A stretch of 64,000 bases of DNA from Xiphias gladius (Eukaryota > Chordata > Actinopteri > Istiophoriformes > Xiphiidae), in assembly GCF_016859285.1 (NCBI RefSeq), contig NC_053413.1, positions 17,751,501 through 17,815,500 on the forward strand, written 5' to 3'. The position numbers were made by a program, and so were the translations under genes. The notes beneath the pieces are model-generated. The model made no database searches, was not told where the DNA came from, and saw only the letters and a list, made by a program, of their open reading frames with translations. Shown piece after piece: positions 1 through 13,022 of the stretch (positions are counted from its first letter, which is position 1; each line of letters opens with the position of its first letter).

Positions 1-3000
1 CAACAGGCCTTATTTCCTGAAACCAGAAACTCCCTCAGCAAAAGGAAACCCAGCAACACCTGCACTAGTAAGAGGCCAGCCAGGACGTGAGTCAAAAATC
101 AGGCCATTACACTCAGACAGTCTAACAGTGGAGTGGAAGTTAAATTTCTTTAATATTTTGCTAATATACTCTGATGCTCCACATCAACAATTAATCATAA
201 ATTTATAAGTGCAATTGATGACTTTAACAAATATGGTAAAGCATTTTCACTAAAAAACATTTTCCAGAGAATGACAACTGCAGCCTATTTGTTCTGCAAT
301 CACATGGCTTCATATTTTGGATTGCAGTGCAACCCTCATATGCCCTCTTAGCCCACAATCTTGGGCTGCTTTTTCCCAGCAAGTGTTGATTGATTGGCCA
401 TCAATGGAGACACGCTCCTCGAATGAGAGTGCTCACCGCAGAACTATCGAGTAAACAGACTTGGAAGTCAAGGCCAGCAAAATCCCTTGCGTCTCCATAC
501 CATCCGTTAGGAAGGCAAAGCCGGATCTCGTGTATCTGTGGTCAGACAAGACCGCCACCACTTCCTCGTATTGCAAAGCTGCTTCAAAACCACGCCAGTG
601 TGTGCTCTATTTCCCTAACCTTTTTTAAGGGTTGGAATTCACATAAACATGTGGTGTGCTTCTGGAGTTTGGGACTTCCAAAATCTCACCGTTTATCACT
701 CAAATCAACAAAAATAAACAGTCCACAGTGAAAACATTTTCAACTGTACTGGAAGAATGTTTCATATTGTCATAATTAGACATCCCTTTTGTGTTGTCAT
801 GTGCATATGCTTTCGGTCTCACATATTTCATGGTGGGCTGTTTAACAGAAGTGATAAGTTCATGCTAACTGGGACCAGACTGTTGAGTGAGGCTGCCGGT
901 CCTCTTTCAAACTCCTTTATGTAAAGCATCTTCCTGATTCATAATTTAGTGTTCGACCGCTTGCCAAATCAAATGGTCCACTGTTGACATGGAGGAGTAA
1001 CCCCTAATGGTGAAAGCAGCCTGTCAGGGGTGGTCAGCTGATGCCAACAGTCTCGGTGCCAACAGGATGTTATAACAGCAGAGCGTACAAAGTGAGCCAC
1101 TTCCACACAACAGCATGAGAAGTGGCCGAGACAGTAATTAACATCCGTTTCTAATTTACACGTTTTGATATTCTATGTTGCAATTTGTCACATGGGAGTC
1201 GACTTTGAGAGGCGTTGCCTGTTGACTTTTTGTTAAGGAATAAAGGCCATGTATGAATTCAGGAGGCTCATTTCATTCTGGATTCTTCCAAACAGCTAAA
1301 CCTAATTTGCCTTCCAGTTAATAAATTATGCTGTTTCTTTGGCTTTAATGGTCATTTTATGCCAGGATACTATACTCAAGTGGTTGTTCAAAAACCTTCA
1401 ACTTGCCTTTAAAAATATTTCCAAGGCACTTATCTCAAGCTGGTGTTAAAAGGTGATAAAACCCATATTATAGTGTTTTCAAGCACAAGAAATTCTCAAC
1501 TAATGAGATCCACATACTCCTTATATATAGTTGAGGATTATGTACTGTATGTATGCCTGATGACAATTTATTTTCCAAAACACGTTGGCAACAGTTAAGA
1601 AACTGAGGGTGAAAACAGCACATATTTTAAAATGTCTTATAGAACAAAGGTTATTGAGTATTGTTTCTCTTAGTTCCTGATTATGGAAGCACTTGGAAGG
1701 ATGCTGCCAACAATTTACTCAGGCCCACTGATGCCACTCAGCCCTTATTTCAAGGGGATGAAAATATTCCTTACAAACGCGTATTATAAAGAAAAATGGT
1801 TATGAATTTGATATTTTTCAGAAATACTGCTGCAAATTTTTCATTCTACATCATTAATTTTGAGCCACAGTTCGATTATTTGCTTATTTTAGTTAAATAT
1901 TTGGTCTCCTTTTTTGCTCTGTTTACCTCTCCACCAATGTCCTGAAGGAAATATCTCTTTTTAGCAGCCAAATGCTCTGCTATGTTCACCAGCTAGCCAC
2001 TAACTTTGTCTGTTTGCCGTTTGGTGCTGTGCAGGTAGCTTACAGTGGGTTCAATGCAGCGTTTTCAGCTGCACTAGAAATGCTGATGAGAGCACTGAGA
2101 GTCAACCAAAACAATGAGCTCAAAGACACTAAAACTCTCCATAGGGCTGAGAAGAATTGCAAAGCCTGGTTATAATTGTCTGTGTTCATTACCACAACTG
2201 ACACCTTTCCCACACACATTAGTAATTTGATCCATTGTTAATATAAAAATGTAAAAGCTTTAAGCCAACAAAAGTATCTGAATAAACAAACTACTCATCT
2301 TCATGAGACTTTTATTTTATCGCAAATTACATGCTTTTACAGACTTTAAATGGTGATGACTTCCTAGCTGATAAAAATGAATTCATTCCAAGTACTTGCA
2401 GTCCCTGTTGTGCTGCTTCATTTATTCATTTGTTTGCTATAAGAAAGATGCAGGTTTCCTTTTCCCCTTATAGTAAGATGTAAATGTTTAGTTGTATCCA
2501 GAGTCATTATAAATTTGCAATTGCATTTGCAAATTTCACCAGCAAAAAGAAGCATCTATATAGCACTAATACCATTTTTTAAAACATGGTACAGATATTT
2601 CAAGTTAAACTAACCGCTAATTACAAGTTCACAGTGATAACAGACCACAATAAAATTACAGAATTACAATATACGTCAGTTCTTTACAGATAATACAGAC
2701 TTAGAATAGTATCAATCTTAAGCAAGTCATATACAGTAGATGTGGACCTTAACATGGAGTGTTTTGTATATAATATTTAAAAACCAAGAGAGGGAGTGTT
2801 TTCTGTTCTGTTTTCAAGAGTCCTGGAAGTTAGGGGCACATTTACAATATTCTGCTATTTATAGATGATGAGACATTTCTATTTGATGCAGTACAAAGCA
2901 GTAATACTGAGACATGCAACATTAAGCCACAGGGAAACCGTATTCAGATAAGATAAGTGGCACCTCGGACCTGAGAAGGACAATTTATCAAGACAGAAAG

Positions 3001-3346
3001 GGTTATAAAAAGGAAGGATGGCAGTACATCATCAGATATGCAGACATTACTCTGATGATATTTGCAAACCTCATCTTTTACTCTATTATTTGCCAATCAT
3101 TTTAAACATTTTTACAAGTTCAGATCAGGTTTATCCTTATCTCTTATGTCTGTCATGTAAATAACACCTATGGAAACATCATGCAATTTGTTTTGAATTA
3201 GTTTGTGCAGAGAGAATAAATAAATAAGTTATTTCCTTTTTTGCTTTTCAATGTCCATTTTGCCCTTCACTGTAGTCGTTGTCATTGCTCTCTCCCACTG
3301 GGCCCGGGGAAGGTGTAAACTGCTGCGTGTGCCCTCTGATACACAT

Positions 3347-3562
3347 AAGCCCCTTTTACACTGGACAAAATCCCACTAACACCCACTAATATATGGCTTT
3401 TGTCTTCAGTGGGGTATGATCAGCATTCATTCCTGGCTCAAACGAGTCTCCAATCGGCATTGATGGAAGCATGACATCCGGGTGGACTAATAATTTTCAC
3501 CTCTTCTGCAGCACGATGCTATGATGCGTGTTGAAGTTCCGGACATTGGTGTGTAAAAAGCC
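3347..3562. mobile_element. MITE-like element with short inverted ends
   Basis: The left end AAGCCCCTTTTACAC (3347-3361) is mirrored by GTGTAAAAAGCC (3551-3562), giving inverted ends of about 12-15 bp around 216 bp with no coding capacity. The ends resemble a high-copy fish repeat I recall that starts and stops with a 'CCCCTTTTACAC' motif. The superfamily cannot be decided from this copy. Confidence 0.45.
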
Positions 3563-4206
3563 AGGAACATTTACTGTTTTTCCCAGTCTATGAGACCAAT
3601 GTGCAAAGGCAATTTTGTTCTTTGTATGCAACACTGCCATGTGTTAAATTTGAAGTGACTTAAGTAAAAGATATAGAGTTACGTTAAGTTAAAGTTACTG
3701 CCGTAGCATGGTCACTGGCCCCCACCCTGCTTTCTAACTGCTTTTCTAACTAACCCTGTTTTCTGGCACATTTTTGACATCGAATGAGAAACACCAGAAA
3801 AACAAAAAGGCAAACTTGTTTATTGGCAAAAGCAAAAGGAGTCAATCACCTTTTTTTTGCGGGATTATCTGCGCTTAAAAAACCCGCATATACACACTAA
3901 TTTTAATGCATAAAGTGTAATAGAATGAACAGCTTATTTTTTCACCTGCCAACTTCACTGGGAGGGCATGACATGCACTGAGGAGTCATCTAATTCCCCC
4001 AGATCCCGCTCCGGTGCCACGACCAACCAATGTGAGTCACTATTGCACCAACAAGGATGTGATCCCTCACCGGCTTCCCACCTAAAACATTGCCACGGGG
4101 TCCAGTAGACTGAGCCAGGCCATAAGCACCATAACCAGGGTCTGAACCTTGCACTGGGTGAGTTCTTTCTCCTTTATGGCAGTCAGTTCCCCATAATCAT
4201 TATATA

Positions 4207-4222
4207 GCAACACCTACTGGTC
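4207..4222 (-). promoter_or_regulatory. CTCF-like motif
   Basis: The minus strand reads GACCAGTAGGTGTTGC, close to the vertebrate CTCF core CCASYAGRKGGC. It lies downstream of snap47. This is a sequence match only; occupancy is not known. Confidence 0.3.
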
Positions 4223-4935
4223 AATTTTTAGAGCACATTTTCCGTTCCAGAGAAAATAAACTAAAAGATGGTAAAACTACAGTATTTTGTTTTGATGTGG
4301 AAAAGCGAAAAATGTGCTTTCAAAATGACAGTTGTGCAGTCAGTAGCCACTAAGCCAAATGTGATGGTAACAATGCTAACCCCAGCTGCTAAGTGCTGCA
4401 GGACACACCTTCAAAGGGCAGAGCACAGACTCCATCCTTCATAAAGATGGCGGATTTTTCACAGTCACACATGTTGAATTCTTTCAAATAAACCGATAAA
4501 ATGAGAAAATGACAAATTCTAGTTTGGAAGGGTTAACTTATGTCATGTAGAAAGATGATAGAAATGTATGAGCCCACGAAGCCTATGTACTACATAATTT
4601 CTCTAAAACAAAGAAGCACTCTTAAGAAATGCTTATATATGTTCTTATTTAAAGTCATAATCACTGATGTGCAAATTTCAGGGATCATATTGGTGATTAT
4701 CGTCAGTGTTAAGTGAACAATGCTGCATTTCCCAGAAATCACTCAGACTTGAACCCATGTAACTGTACCATCAAATGCAACAAAAATCTTGTGAACTATT
4801 TTAGAGTATATGCAAGTCCCTACTGCTGTTGCAGTATTCTCTAACTGTACCAATCCCATGAGGACAATGAGGAAGCTTACAGTGCATTTCTCAGGAGGGA
4901 CATGGAGACCACATTCGTCAGCTGGACTGTCAGAG

Positions 4936-7617
4936 CTACAGCAGTCTTTTCATACGGCAGGTGTGCTTCTCTATGTGCATGGTGGCTCGGTCCGTGGAGC
5001 TGGTCAGGACATCCAGAACTTCATCGTGCCGTTCCAGCTCCGTCTCTGCCTCCAGGGCAAGGTTCTTCAGCTGCATCAGCATCTGCACAGACACACACAC
5101 AATCAAATAACTATGCACTTGTGGAAACACGCACACTCATTTGTTTAAGCAATTACACAACAGCCCCCAGTGAACATGAACAACTGAGGAGCAAGACACA
5201 AATAAAAGAAGAGTGAATATTAAAATCTACACAAAATTGGTGAGCAGTTGCAGAGTGAAACGTGGACCATATGTGGAGAGCTGTAAGGATGGGGTCAGTG
5301 AGTTAGAAAGTGAGTGCGTTAGTGACAGAGGAAGAGGAGTAAAAGAGAGTGAGATTTTCATTTAATTCAGAGTTTTTTCTCCTCACTTTGACCACAAAGA
5401 CAAAAGCCTACAGCTTGATGGCTGCAGATCAGAAGACAATATTTCAAATTATGCAGTATATGAAACTTGAGAATATATTCAGAGACAAGTCTTGGCTTGT
5501 CCCCTGGGATCACTGATATCATACAATACTGTTTGTTTTCTGCTTTCAGTGGGTTTAAGGAATACTGCGACTACATCTCAATGGTCCAACAAGTGTGTAT
5601 GCTATGGTTGATGGAACAACTTAAATATATTGTGATGTGCCAAGCAAAACCTAATAAACACTCACTCCAAACCCCACCACCATAGTTTCTAAACTAATAT
5701 TATGTTATGCTACATATGCTCTCACACACACACTCGCACACCCACTGACATTTTGTCAGTTTTCACTGGCCGTTATATGTGGACATAAACAACTGAGCAC
5801 AGAAACGGGTCCAGACAGCAGTTTAAAAAACAGATAGTATGTCAATACACACCGAGGAACGCCTGTATTCACTCACTCAGGTCTGTGACTTTACAATTTC
5901 AACTGGGAGAACATGACTGAATCACACCTTGCAGTTAACATTCACAAGAGTTTTGGTGTGTCATAGAAAAACACAGAAAATGAATATTTTTAGCTGCTGC
6001 TTATACAATGGCTAGAGGACTTAAGTCATGTAGAAAACCCCCAAAATTAAACATTTAGGCTACAACTAATAGAAAAATATATGAGCTAAAATTCCTAGTC
6101 TCATGGGCATTAGTGGGGTAATTTCAGGACTGTGTTAATAGACATACAGTACACGAAATCCAAAAAATGCTTGATCAGTCTTATGAGTGAACCCGTTTGT
6201 ACTGTTAACAAGTTGAAATTTCCAACCTCAAACAATAATAATTGTATAAAAATGCATGGATGCAGGGGAATATTTGCTAAAGCACTTAGAGCAGGACATT
6301 AAACTGAGTCACCTTCTGTACAAGTTGCGCCACCGATTCTAATCTTGACATGAATTACATTAAGAGTAGGGTGTGTACAGAAGCGTAGTATTAACTCAAA
6401 ATTGGCAGCCTTTGAAGTCTGACCCATTATCAGCTGTAGACAATACGCCATTTATAAACACAATAGACAAGCCAAGCTGTATGACTGGCCCAATGCTGTT
6501 ACTGCTATGATAAATTTGTTTGAAAAATGATTACACAGACAAAAAAAAACAGTAAACCACTGTACATTGTTATTATGTACAATAATTAACTAAATATTAG
6601 GTATAAAGTGTTAACAGTGCCTTGTTTGAGATATGATTAATGCAGTGCGTAGACAAAATAATGTATCATGAAGTAGGACTTTTAGTAGCCAAACCACGAC
6701 TAAAAACACTGAAACAAAGATGGGTCAATTTCCCTGTATTTCTCAGGCCCATATGTCAATCATACTCTGACTTGTTGGTTTCAGCTTGTGACAGCTATTG
6801 GTTGTCGAATTTTGGCAAACATAGCCTTTATTTTTTACGGCCGTTCTCTTTGATGTATTAAATAATTTTGCAGTTTGTTTGTTTTTTTAATCAATGGGCC
6901 TTTCATTTGGGCACAAATGCCTCATGTTGCTTTCTTATCTCACACATATTAAAGTGCCGATTGCCTTACTGAAACATTGGCTGGGTCAATAGAGCAGCCG
7001 ATATTACCTCATATATTGGTGTCTGGCTATGTGTCGGCCAATTAGCAACAACAAATGGCAGCAGAGAAATGCCAAAGATAAGTCTAAGGTTGTTTAGAAA
7101 CACTGTCAGTGTTACATTGTTTATCCACCAGAGAGCACTGTTTATTTTTCAACTGTAACATGTCCTGCTCAGCACATATCTTGGTTACAGTTCTTTACAA
7201 AAGTAAATTTGAGGGATTTTTATCAACAATGTTTTTTTTGTTATGCGTTTATGTGAAAAAACTTATATCAGCTGATTTACTGTTATGAGATTTTTTAATT
7301 TATAAGCATCTGCATAAAAAAATCCAGTATTGGTCAGGCTTTAGTTGTAAAGGGGCATTTACCCTAATATTACCCTAATATTTTCCCATATATTTCCCAT
7401 TATTATTTGGTCTACCCCTATATCAAGTAAACCATCGTATAATCTTGGCAACGGGTAGCAGAACCTTAGCTAATGTAGCTAATGTAGACTGTAGTCATTC
7501 ATTCATTCATCTAAATACAATGTGATGTGTATATAAACACAAACTACCAAAAGCTAAAGTAGCCTGCTGAAGGTTTTACATTAAATATCTTATTCTAAGC
7601 AACCTGTAATAGTGTAT

Positions 7618-7663
<46 letters not shown>

Positions 7664-9697
7664 GTCTGAATCATAGGTCTGAATTTGCGTCACTGTGTAG
7701 GTCTTGCCACCACAGACCATGTCTGTAACAGTTCTCAGTGTTGCGAGGTTCTGAATGGAAAGACACTGTACAGTCTGACCAAATGACTGACCATGTTTCT
7801 TTTCCTCTCTTAAAACCGGGACGGACTTTGGTCTGTGGTCCACACCAAATAACATTTTAAACACACAGGATAAAAAATAAAAATCATTATGATGGATTGT
7901 GGTTTGAAATGGAGCTATCAAAATATATGTTACTCTAACAGCTGCCAAGGCAATTTGTTGCCTGTGCATATGGACATGACATTTGTATTACTTACCTTGT
8001 ATTGTATATATAAATATGAAAAATACAGTTGCACAGGCAATGGGAGTATACCTTGTCCAACAGAGGCTCACCTGTTTAAGTTCCTGGGCCTCAGCCTGAC
8101 TGACAGATGGCTGGAGGACATGCACCTGCAACTGGGACAGCTCTCCCGCTGGGACCTCCAGTGGGAGTTCGGTCTCTTGGAACCTCTGCAACAAACCTGA
8201 CTCCATGGGTGGAGATGGTGAAAAAGTGCAGAGTGCATATATTGTTTATGAGGAAACCAGACAGTAAACTCAAAGCACAGCGACTGAGGCAATCAGGGTG
8301 AAGTGACTCATCAAAATACATTCCTGTCAAGAAGAGACACCAATAACCATGTCCAAAATTCATGTGGATGAAGTGTTTTTACACGTGGCTGCACACTTAA
8401 AAATATACAGAGGTGGAAACATAGAGCTCTAGTGCCACTCAGTGGTCAAATTTATACTTGGGCATGGAATCAACATTGAAATAACCGTTTGTTCTGTTCC
8501 TTACCTTCACTCGAGTTTATCCCTTCTGTGTCACAGGGAGATGAAACTGGAGTTGCTTTGAAAGCAGTGTATTCGTTCGTGAACTCCACCTTTTTTTTGT
8601 ACTGCATCTCTAAGACAGACATCGCCGCTGGCATCTTGGCAGACAGGAATCTGTAGCATATGTCTGGCTTTCCAATAAACCGCTGTCTGACAGTAATCTC
8701 ATATGGACTCCGCACCCTGATTTCATCAATTTCATTTCGTTCAAAGCGATGAAGGAGCTGGCAGTTTGTGTCTCGCACCTCCAATGAGGACACCAGCACC
8801 AACAAGCATCCCGGTTTCAAGTCGGAGTCTCCACCTTTGGACACTACAGCTGGGATGCTTGTGATCACCTTATTTCTACCGGACCCCCTACCACCTGAAG
8901 CAGCGGCGGAAGCTGCAGCTCTTGCAGAATCCTCAGCCTTGGCTTCCTGCTGAGTCTTCCAGGGGAGTTTACCAAAAGGCCACCAGGAGGGACACTCCAG
9001 CTCGGATAGAAGTCTGCAACAGAATAGACAAGGACCGGGATAATTTGAGCGTTTGACTGTTCGTCAGTAGTAAATTAGGCTGTTTTTTATTGCAAGTTAG
9101 TGATAACATGTAATGATAACATGTAATACGCAGAAAACAAGACTTCAACATAAAAAAATGAGCTAAATCACATCCAGTTAGGAAATATGCAGATAATTAC
9201 TTATCAGCAACACCCAGGTCAGAGTCAATCTTCTCCAGTCCCTGCATCATGTTATCAAACTGCTCTCCTTGGTGGCTGAGGACTCTGCCAGTGTCCTCCA
9301 GTCTTCTCTGGGCCCCTGCCACTAGACTGATCAGCTCTCTGCCTTTAGAGGGCTGAGACTCAGCCCCGCGGGCCTCTGAGCCGGGGGACAGGAGGCGTTC
9401 TCTCCAGAAATGTTCCAACACATTATAGACCACCACCCTGTTGGGCTTAAGGGAACCAAACCAGTGTTTCACGTTGCCCTCTTCAAGCACTGTGAGAGTG
9501 CTGAAGATGAAACTGGACGACTCCATCTTGATCTCCATGATACGGGAGAGGTGGAGGCTGGCGAGACCCTCCTTGCTCTGGTTAGAGACAAAGCGCACCG
9601 TGGTCCTGGTGAGGGACAGGATGCCATTTTCCCACCGCTTCTCACTGTTGATGTAATAGGAGCCGGGCCAGCAGTGGATAGGAACGTCCCGGCTCAT
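4936..9697 (-). CDS. snap47: SNAP47, synaptosomal-associated protein 47 (SNARE)
   Basis: Coding exons on the minus strand are 9201-9697, 8505-9013, 8072-8196 and 4936-5082, with GT-AG borders and phases that fit (2, 1, 0), giving 425 residues. The start is the ATG at 9697-9695 (MSRDVPIHCWPGSYYIN), which aligns with the SNARE-domain isoform start in mammals; the frame is open for five more codons but has no ATG there. The N-terminal third is a PH-like region with WENGILSLTRTTVRF. The first SNARE heptad stretch follows (about residues 118-165), then a central region with ITVRQRFIGKPD, and a second SNARE motif fills the last exon (about 378-423, ending RMKRLL). As in the family, there is no cysteine palmitoylation cluster. 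SNAP47 is a Qbc-SNARE that can replace SNAP25 in complexes and acts in intracellular and dendritic membrane fusion. An acceptor at 9723-9724 suggests a non-coding first exon upstream. Intron 4 is about 3 kb and carries a CA microsatellite and a dispersed repeat. Confidence 0.95.
6950..7345. repeat. Dispersed repeat, probable hAT-like MITE, in snap47 intron
   Basis: The stretch contains GCCGATATTACC, CATATATTGGTGTC and ends near CCAGTATTGGTCAGGC. These resemble the 'cycling TCGGCCGATAT' class of short fish repeats that I associate with non-autonomous hAT elements. There is no coding capacity, and the copy is diverged. Boundaries are approximate and the family is inferred from memory. Confidence 0.4.
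7619..7659. repeat. (AC)n microsatellite
   Basis: About 20 uninterrupted AC units in the last intron of snap47. Confidence 0.97.
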
Positions 9698-10599
9698 TTT
9701 GGAAGGAGGCACCCTGATTCACCTGGAAGAGGGACAAATAAGCTTCAGTATGACATCTGTACCATGCACATGCACGCACTGTTGCGGTTTGAAGCTACTG
9801 TTACATGGTAAGGACACGGTGCCGAGTGATCAGTCTGTCCTTGTGGTGAACATACTTTCCTCAGTGTAACAAGGGATTCAGGCAGAAGATGAGCCCAGCT
9901 GAGGCGTTTACACTGGCTGCTTCAGGCTTTCTATCCAACTGACCGCATTAAAAGTGCGTCATTATAATGTCATAAACCCTTTCAGCATTTGTTACTTCCT
10001 CTCGGTAGATTATATCCGTCCCGAACCACGTGAATCGACATTATCTTGCTGGGCTCAGCATTACGTTACCACATATTCTTCGCACTACGGACGGTGATGT
10101 TTATTACGGAAGTTGTGTCACACCTGAGCACGGCAGTGTTTACTGTCCGACTTGAAAATGCCGCTGTCAGAAAAGGCTACCACGGCAAGGTTTTGGAGAA
10201 TATAAGTGTCGTTAGCTATGAAGGGCGGTTTCTGAGTCAGCTAGATTAGCTTGCAGTTTTAGCGTTAAAGAAATGACAACGTTATTAATATAGGTAACTG
10301 TAAAAAAAAAAACGAAAACAAAAAAACAACCCACAATAAACAGCAACGGTGTTGACTGTGCGTCTTTCAGAAACCGTGACCTGCAATCTTTGGGATGGAG
10401 TCATGTGCAGCGACCTGTTGTCAAAATAGAAAAAAACTATATATACCTTTTAGCATAATGTAAGTTTTCTAACCTAACCACGTTTGGTGTTTGACAGCAG
10501 AAGTGAAAAGACGCGGCTGGCTTTTCCTTACCGTTTCTTGCTGTCCAAGCGGTGACAGCTAAGCCCGCTAACTGGCTAGCCGAGCTCTCGTTTACCATC
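9698..10599. promoter_or_regulatory. Shared head-to-head promoter region of snap47 and jmjd4
   Basis: The two start codons face away from each other and lie 902 bp apart, so the region must hold both 5' UTRs and promoters. It contains a CACGTG E-box at 10027-10032, in a setting (CCACGTGAA) suited to USF/MYC/TFE-type factors, and no clear TATA box. The right half is moderately rich in CpG. A minus-strand acceptor at 9723-9724 shows that part of it is spliced snap47 5' UTR. Bidirectional activity is inferred from the arrangement; SNAP47 and JMJD4 are also neighbours in human. Confidence 0.6.
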
Positions 10600-12486
10600 A
10601 TGGATAGGGAGGCGTACCGCAACTGCTGCAGCCTGGTTAAAATACCGAGACAGTCGTATGAGCAGTTTTGGTCTTCGCATTTTGTAGATTACATCGACAA
10701 GGAGCTGAGCTATTCAAAATTTTTCAAGAAATACTTGCTACCCAATCACCCGTGTATGTTTTCACGAAGGTTTACAGAAGACTGGAAGTGTAGAAAACAG
10801 TGGGTGACTGAGGAAGGGAAGCCTAATTTCCAGAAACTGCTACAAGAGTTTGGTAAATTAGCCAATTACCAACGTCTTGACTAACTACTATATATCATTA
10901 TACTGCTGCTGCGGTGACTGGTGTCATGTAAGCTAATGTATTTGTTCTCTGTCGCAGATGAGACCCCGGTTCCTGTTGCAAACTGCAATGCAAAGGAATA
11001 CAATGCAAACCCTAAACAGGTTATGCCTTTCAAAGAATTTATACACTACTGGAAGGAATACATCCAGAATGGCCACTCATCTCCTAAAGGATGTCTCTAT
11101 CTTAAAGACTGGCACATGTCGAGGTGTACATTTAACACGGATTTTGAACTTAATTTTGCTTTTGTGATCAGTTTTGTGCAATATGTGTAACTTATCAATG
11201 TTATTTTTACAGGGACTTTTCAGAGCACGGTGTTTACACCACACCGGTCTTCTTTTCTTCTGACTGGCTTAATGAATACTGGGATACACTTGAAGTGGAT
11301 GACTACCGGTTTGTCTACATGGGACCTAAAGGTTCATGGTATGAAATATTGAACATAAAATTGGCAAAACCCAGATTACAGCTTCGTTTTTGATTTTTCA
11401 TACAATCAGACTAACTTTCTCACCACTAGGACCCCGTTCCACGCTGATGTGTTCCGCTCCTACAGTTGGTCAGCAAACATCTGTGGTAGGAAGAAATGGC
11501 TCCTATATCCCCCTGGTCAGGAGGAGTTTTTGCGAGACACTCACGGCAACCTCCCTTATGATGTAACATCATCTGAAATTCGAGACAGAGGCCTTTTTCC
11601 TCACTCCGAAGAAGCCTGTCAGCCTCTTGAGATCATTCAAGAGGCCGGTGAGATCATTTTTGTGCCCAGTGGCTGGCACCATCAAGTTTATAACCTGGTA
11701 AGAACTGTAGAGGTAATGATATCGCAGCCTTAGAGCAAGAGCAAAATGATCTACCAAATGACATATTATACATGATGGTCCTTTATCTAATAGTGAAGTA
11801 GGAATTCCCTTTTATTACAGATGTATAAAAGTGTGAGATTTATTGGCATCAGCAGTTTATGGTCCTGACTTTAATGTTTTTCACACAGGAGGACACCATA
11901 TCTATTAATCACAACTGGCTGAATGGCTGCAACATTGACATCATGTGGCAGTTTCTTCAGAACGAGCTGTCATCTGTTCAAAAAGAGATAGATGAATGGA
12001 GAAACACAATGGATTCATGGCATCAGCACTGCCAGGTACGTTGCAGTTAAGATTGCCCTGTGTGTACACGTCACAAAACATCCTGCTGCCCCGAATGCAT
12101 ACAATATAAAGATGATTGTGTAAGTAAATGTTGTGTGGGTTTCTTTTCAGGTCATCATGAAGGCCTGCTCTGGTATTGATTATGGTGAATTTGCCTCGTT
12201 CTTGAAAATCATCGCTGACAACCGAATGGCTTTCCTGAATGCTTGCTCCTCTGGGGATTCCTCCGATTACCCACGACATCTCTCAGAGACACTCACCAGA
12301 CTTGGACCTTACCATGCTGCCTTTGACCTACAGAGAGTGGCTCACATAATTGAGTGCCTACTCTGCAATGAAGACTTTAAGCGGCTCGATCATTCAACAC
12401 TGACTCTGCAGCCTGAAACCATGTTACAGCAAATCCGGGACACCATACAGTCCACAAGAGGGCAGCATCTCCTTTATCAGGAATAA
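10600..12486 (+). CDS. jmjd4: JMJD4, 2-oxoglutarate/Fe(II)-dependent lysyl hydroxylase
   Basis: Six coding exons: 10600-10852, 10958-11123, 11213-11338, 11430-11697, 11889-12035 and 12151-12486. Phases are consistent throughout and give 431 residues, close to the human protein. The start is ATCATGGATAGG (MDREAYRNCC). Family hallmarks are FEFV-like VPVANCNAKEYN, WKEYIQNGHSSPKGCLYLKDW, and the JmjC iron site: H186-x-D188 in TPFHAD, with the distal histidine in VPSGWHHQV (H265 or H266). NICGRKKWLLYPPG and SINHNWLNGCN are also family-typical. JMJD4 hydroxylates a lysine of the release factor eRF1 and so affects translation termination in the cytoplasm. A candidate poly(A) signal is ATTAAA at 12683-12688. 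All key residues are present, so the enzyme looks active. Confidence 0.96.
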
Positions 12487-13022
12487 GATGTTCAGTGGCG
12501 TCTCAGTAAAGTATTCGGCACCTGGAAACGCGTGGCTTGAATGAAAAGTGCCGATTTGTACAGTGTGAAAAAGATGAGGATAGAGGTGTTACTGCACCTT
12601 TGGTCTTGAGATGAATTGTAATCTCAAATGTTTCTTGTGAGTGTTTGGAATTGGGTTTCGCACCGAAAGATAAAATAGATAAATTAAAAAACAAAAAAAA
12701 CAGAAGTTTTTGTCTTGCTGTTTTGCATATTTATTCAACAACCACTGTTAACATATCATAGTTGGTACCTCCTGTTGTATAGTGCTTCAATCGATCTATT
12801 AAATAGCATAATTCTGTGGGAAATAATACTTTACGATTTGGGAAAATAAATCACTCTAAAAGTAGGTTTTATTGCAAACAAAACAAAAATAGTCACAAAT
12901 GTGAATTAGTGCCACACAGCTGTTAAGCAATGACAGTGTAACATACTGTACTTCAGGGTTCTGTCTGTGAGAAGTCTGTCAGATGCAATGTATGTCACAT
13001 TTTAAGGGGCTATAAACCATTC
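12487..13022. other. Convergent intergenic gap between jmjd4 and iba57
   Basis: The 536 bp hold the two 3' UTRs. jmjd4 has ATTAAA at 12683-12688; iba57 has minus-strand AATAAA at 12868-12873 and again at 12730-12735. If iba57 uses the far signal, the transcripts end within tens of bases of each other. No other feature was seen. Confidence 0.6.

Larger units (their letters stand above)
1..4935. other. Gene-free flank downstream of snap47
   Basis: No coding exon could be supported here. The open frames are short, lack recognisable domains and have no matching splice sites. The right part probably holds the snap47 3' UTR, since that gene reads leftward and stops at 4936; a candidate poly(A) signal for the minus strand is the TTTATT at 3819-3824. 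A short MITE-like repeat lies at 3347-3562 and a CTCF-like motif at 4207-4222. The stretch around 3990-4190 is GC-richer and unlike its flanks; I could not identify it. Confidence 0.6.

Noticed and set aside
390-731. A 113-codon open frame near the left edge
   Set aside because: No domain, no splice partners, biased composition typical of chance frames.
9698-9712. Longer snap47 start (extra residues PPSK before MSRD)
   Set aside because: The frame is open, but the first codon is GTG; the first ATG is at 9697, where the conserved MSRDV begins. The same reasoning sets iba57 to start at 15256 and cyp8b1 at 32849.
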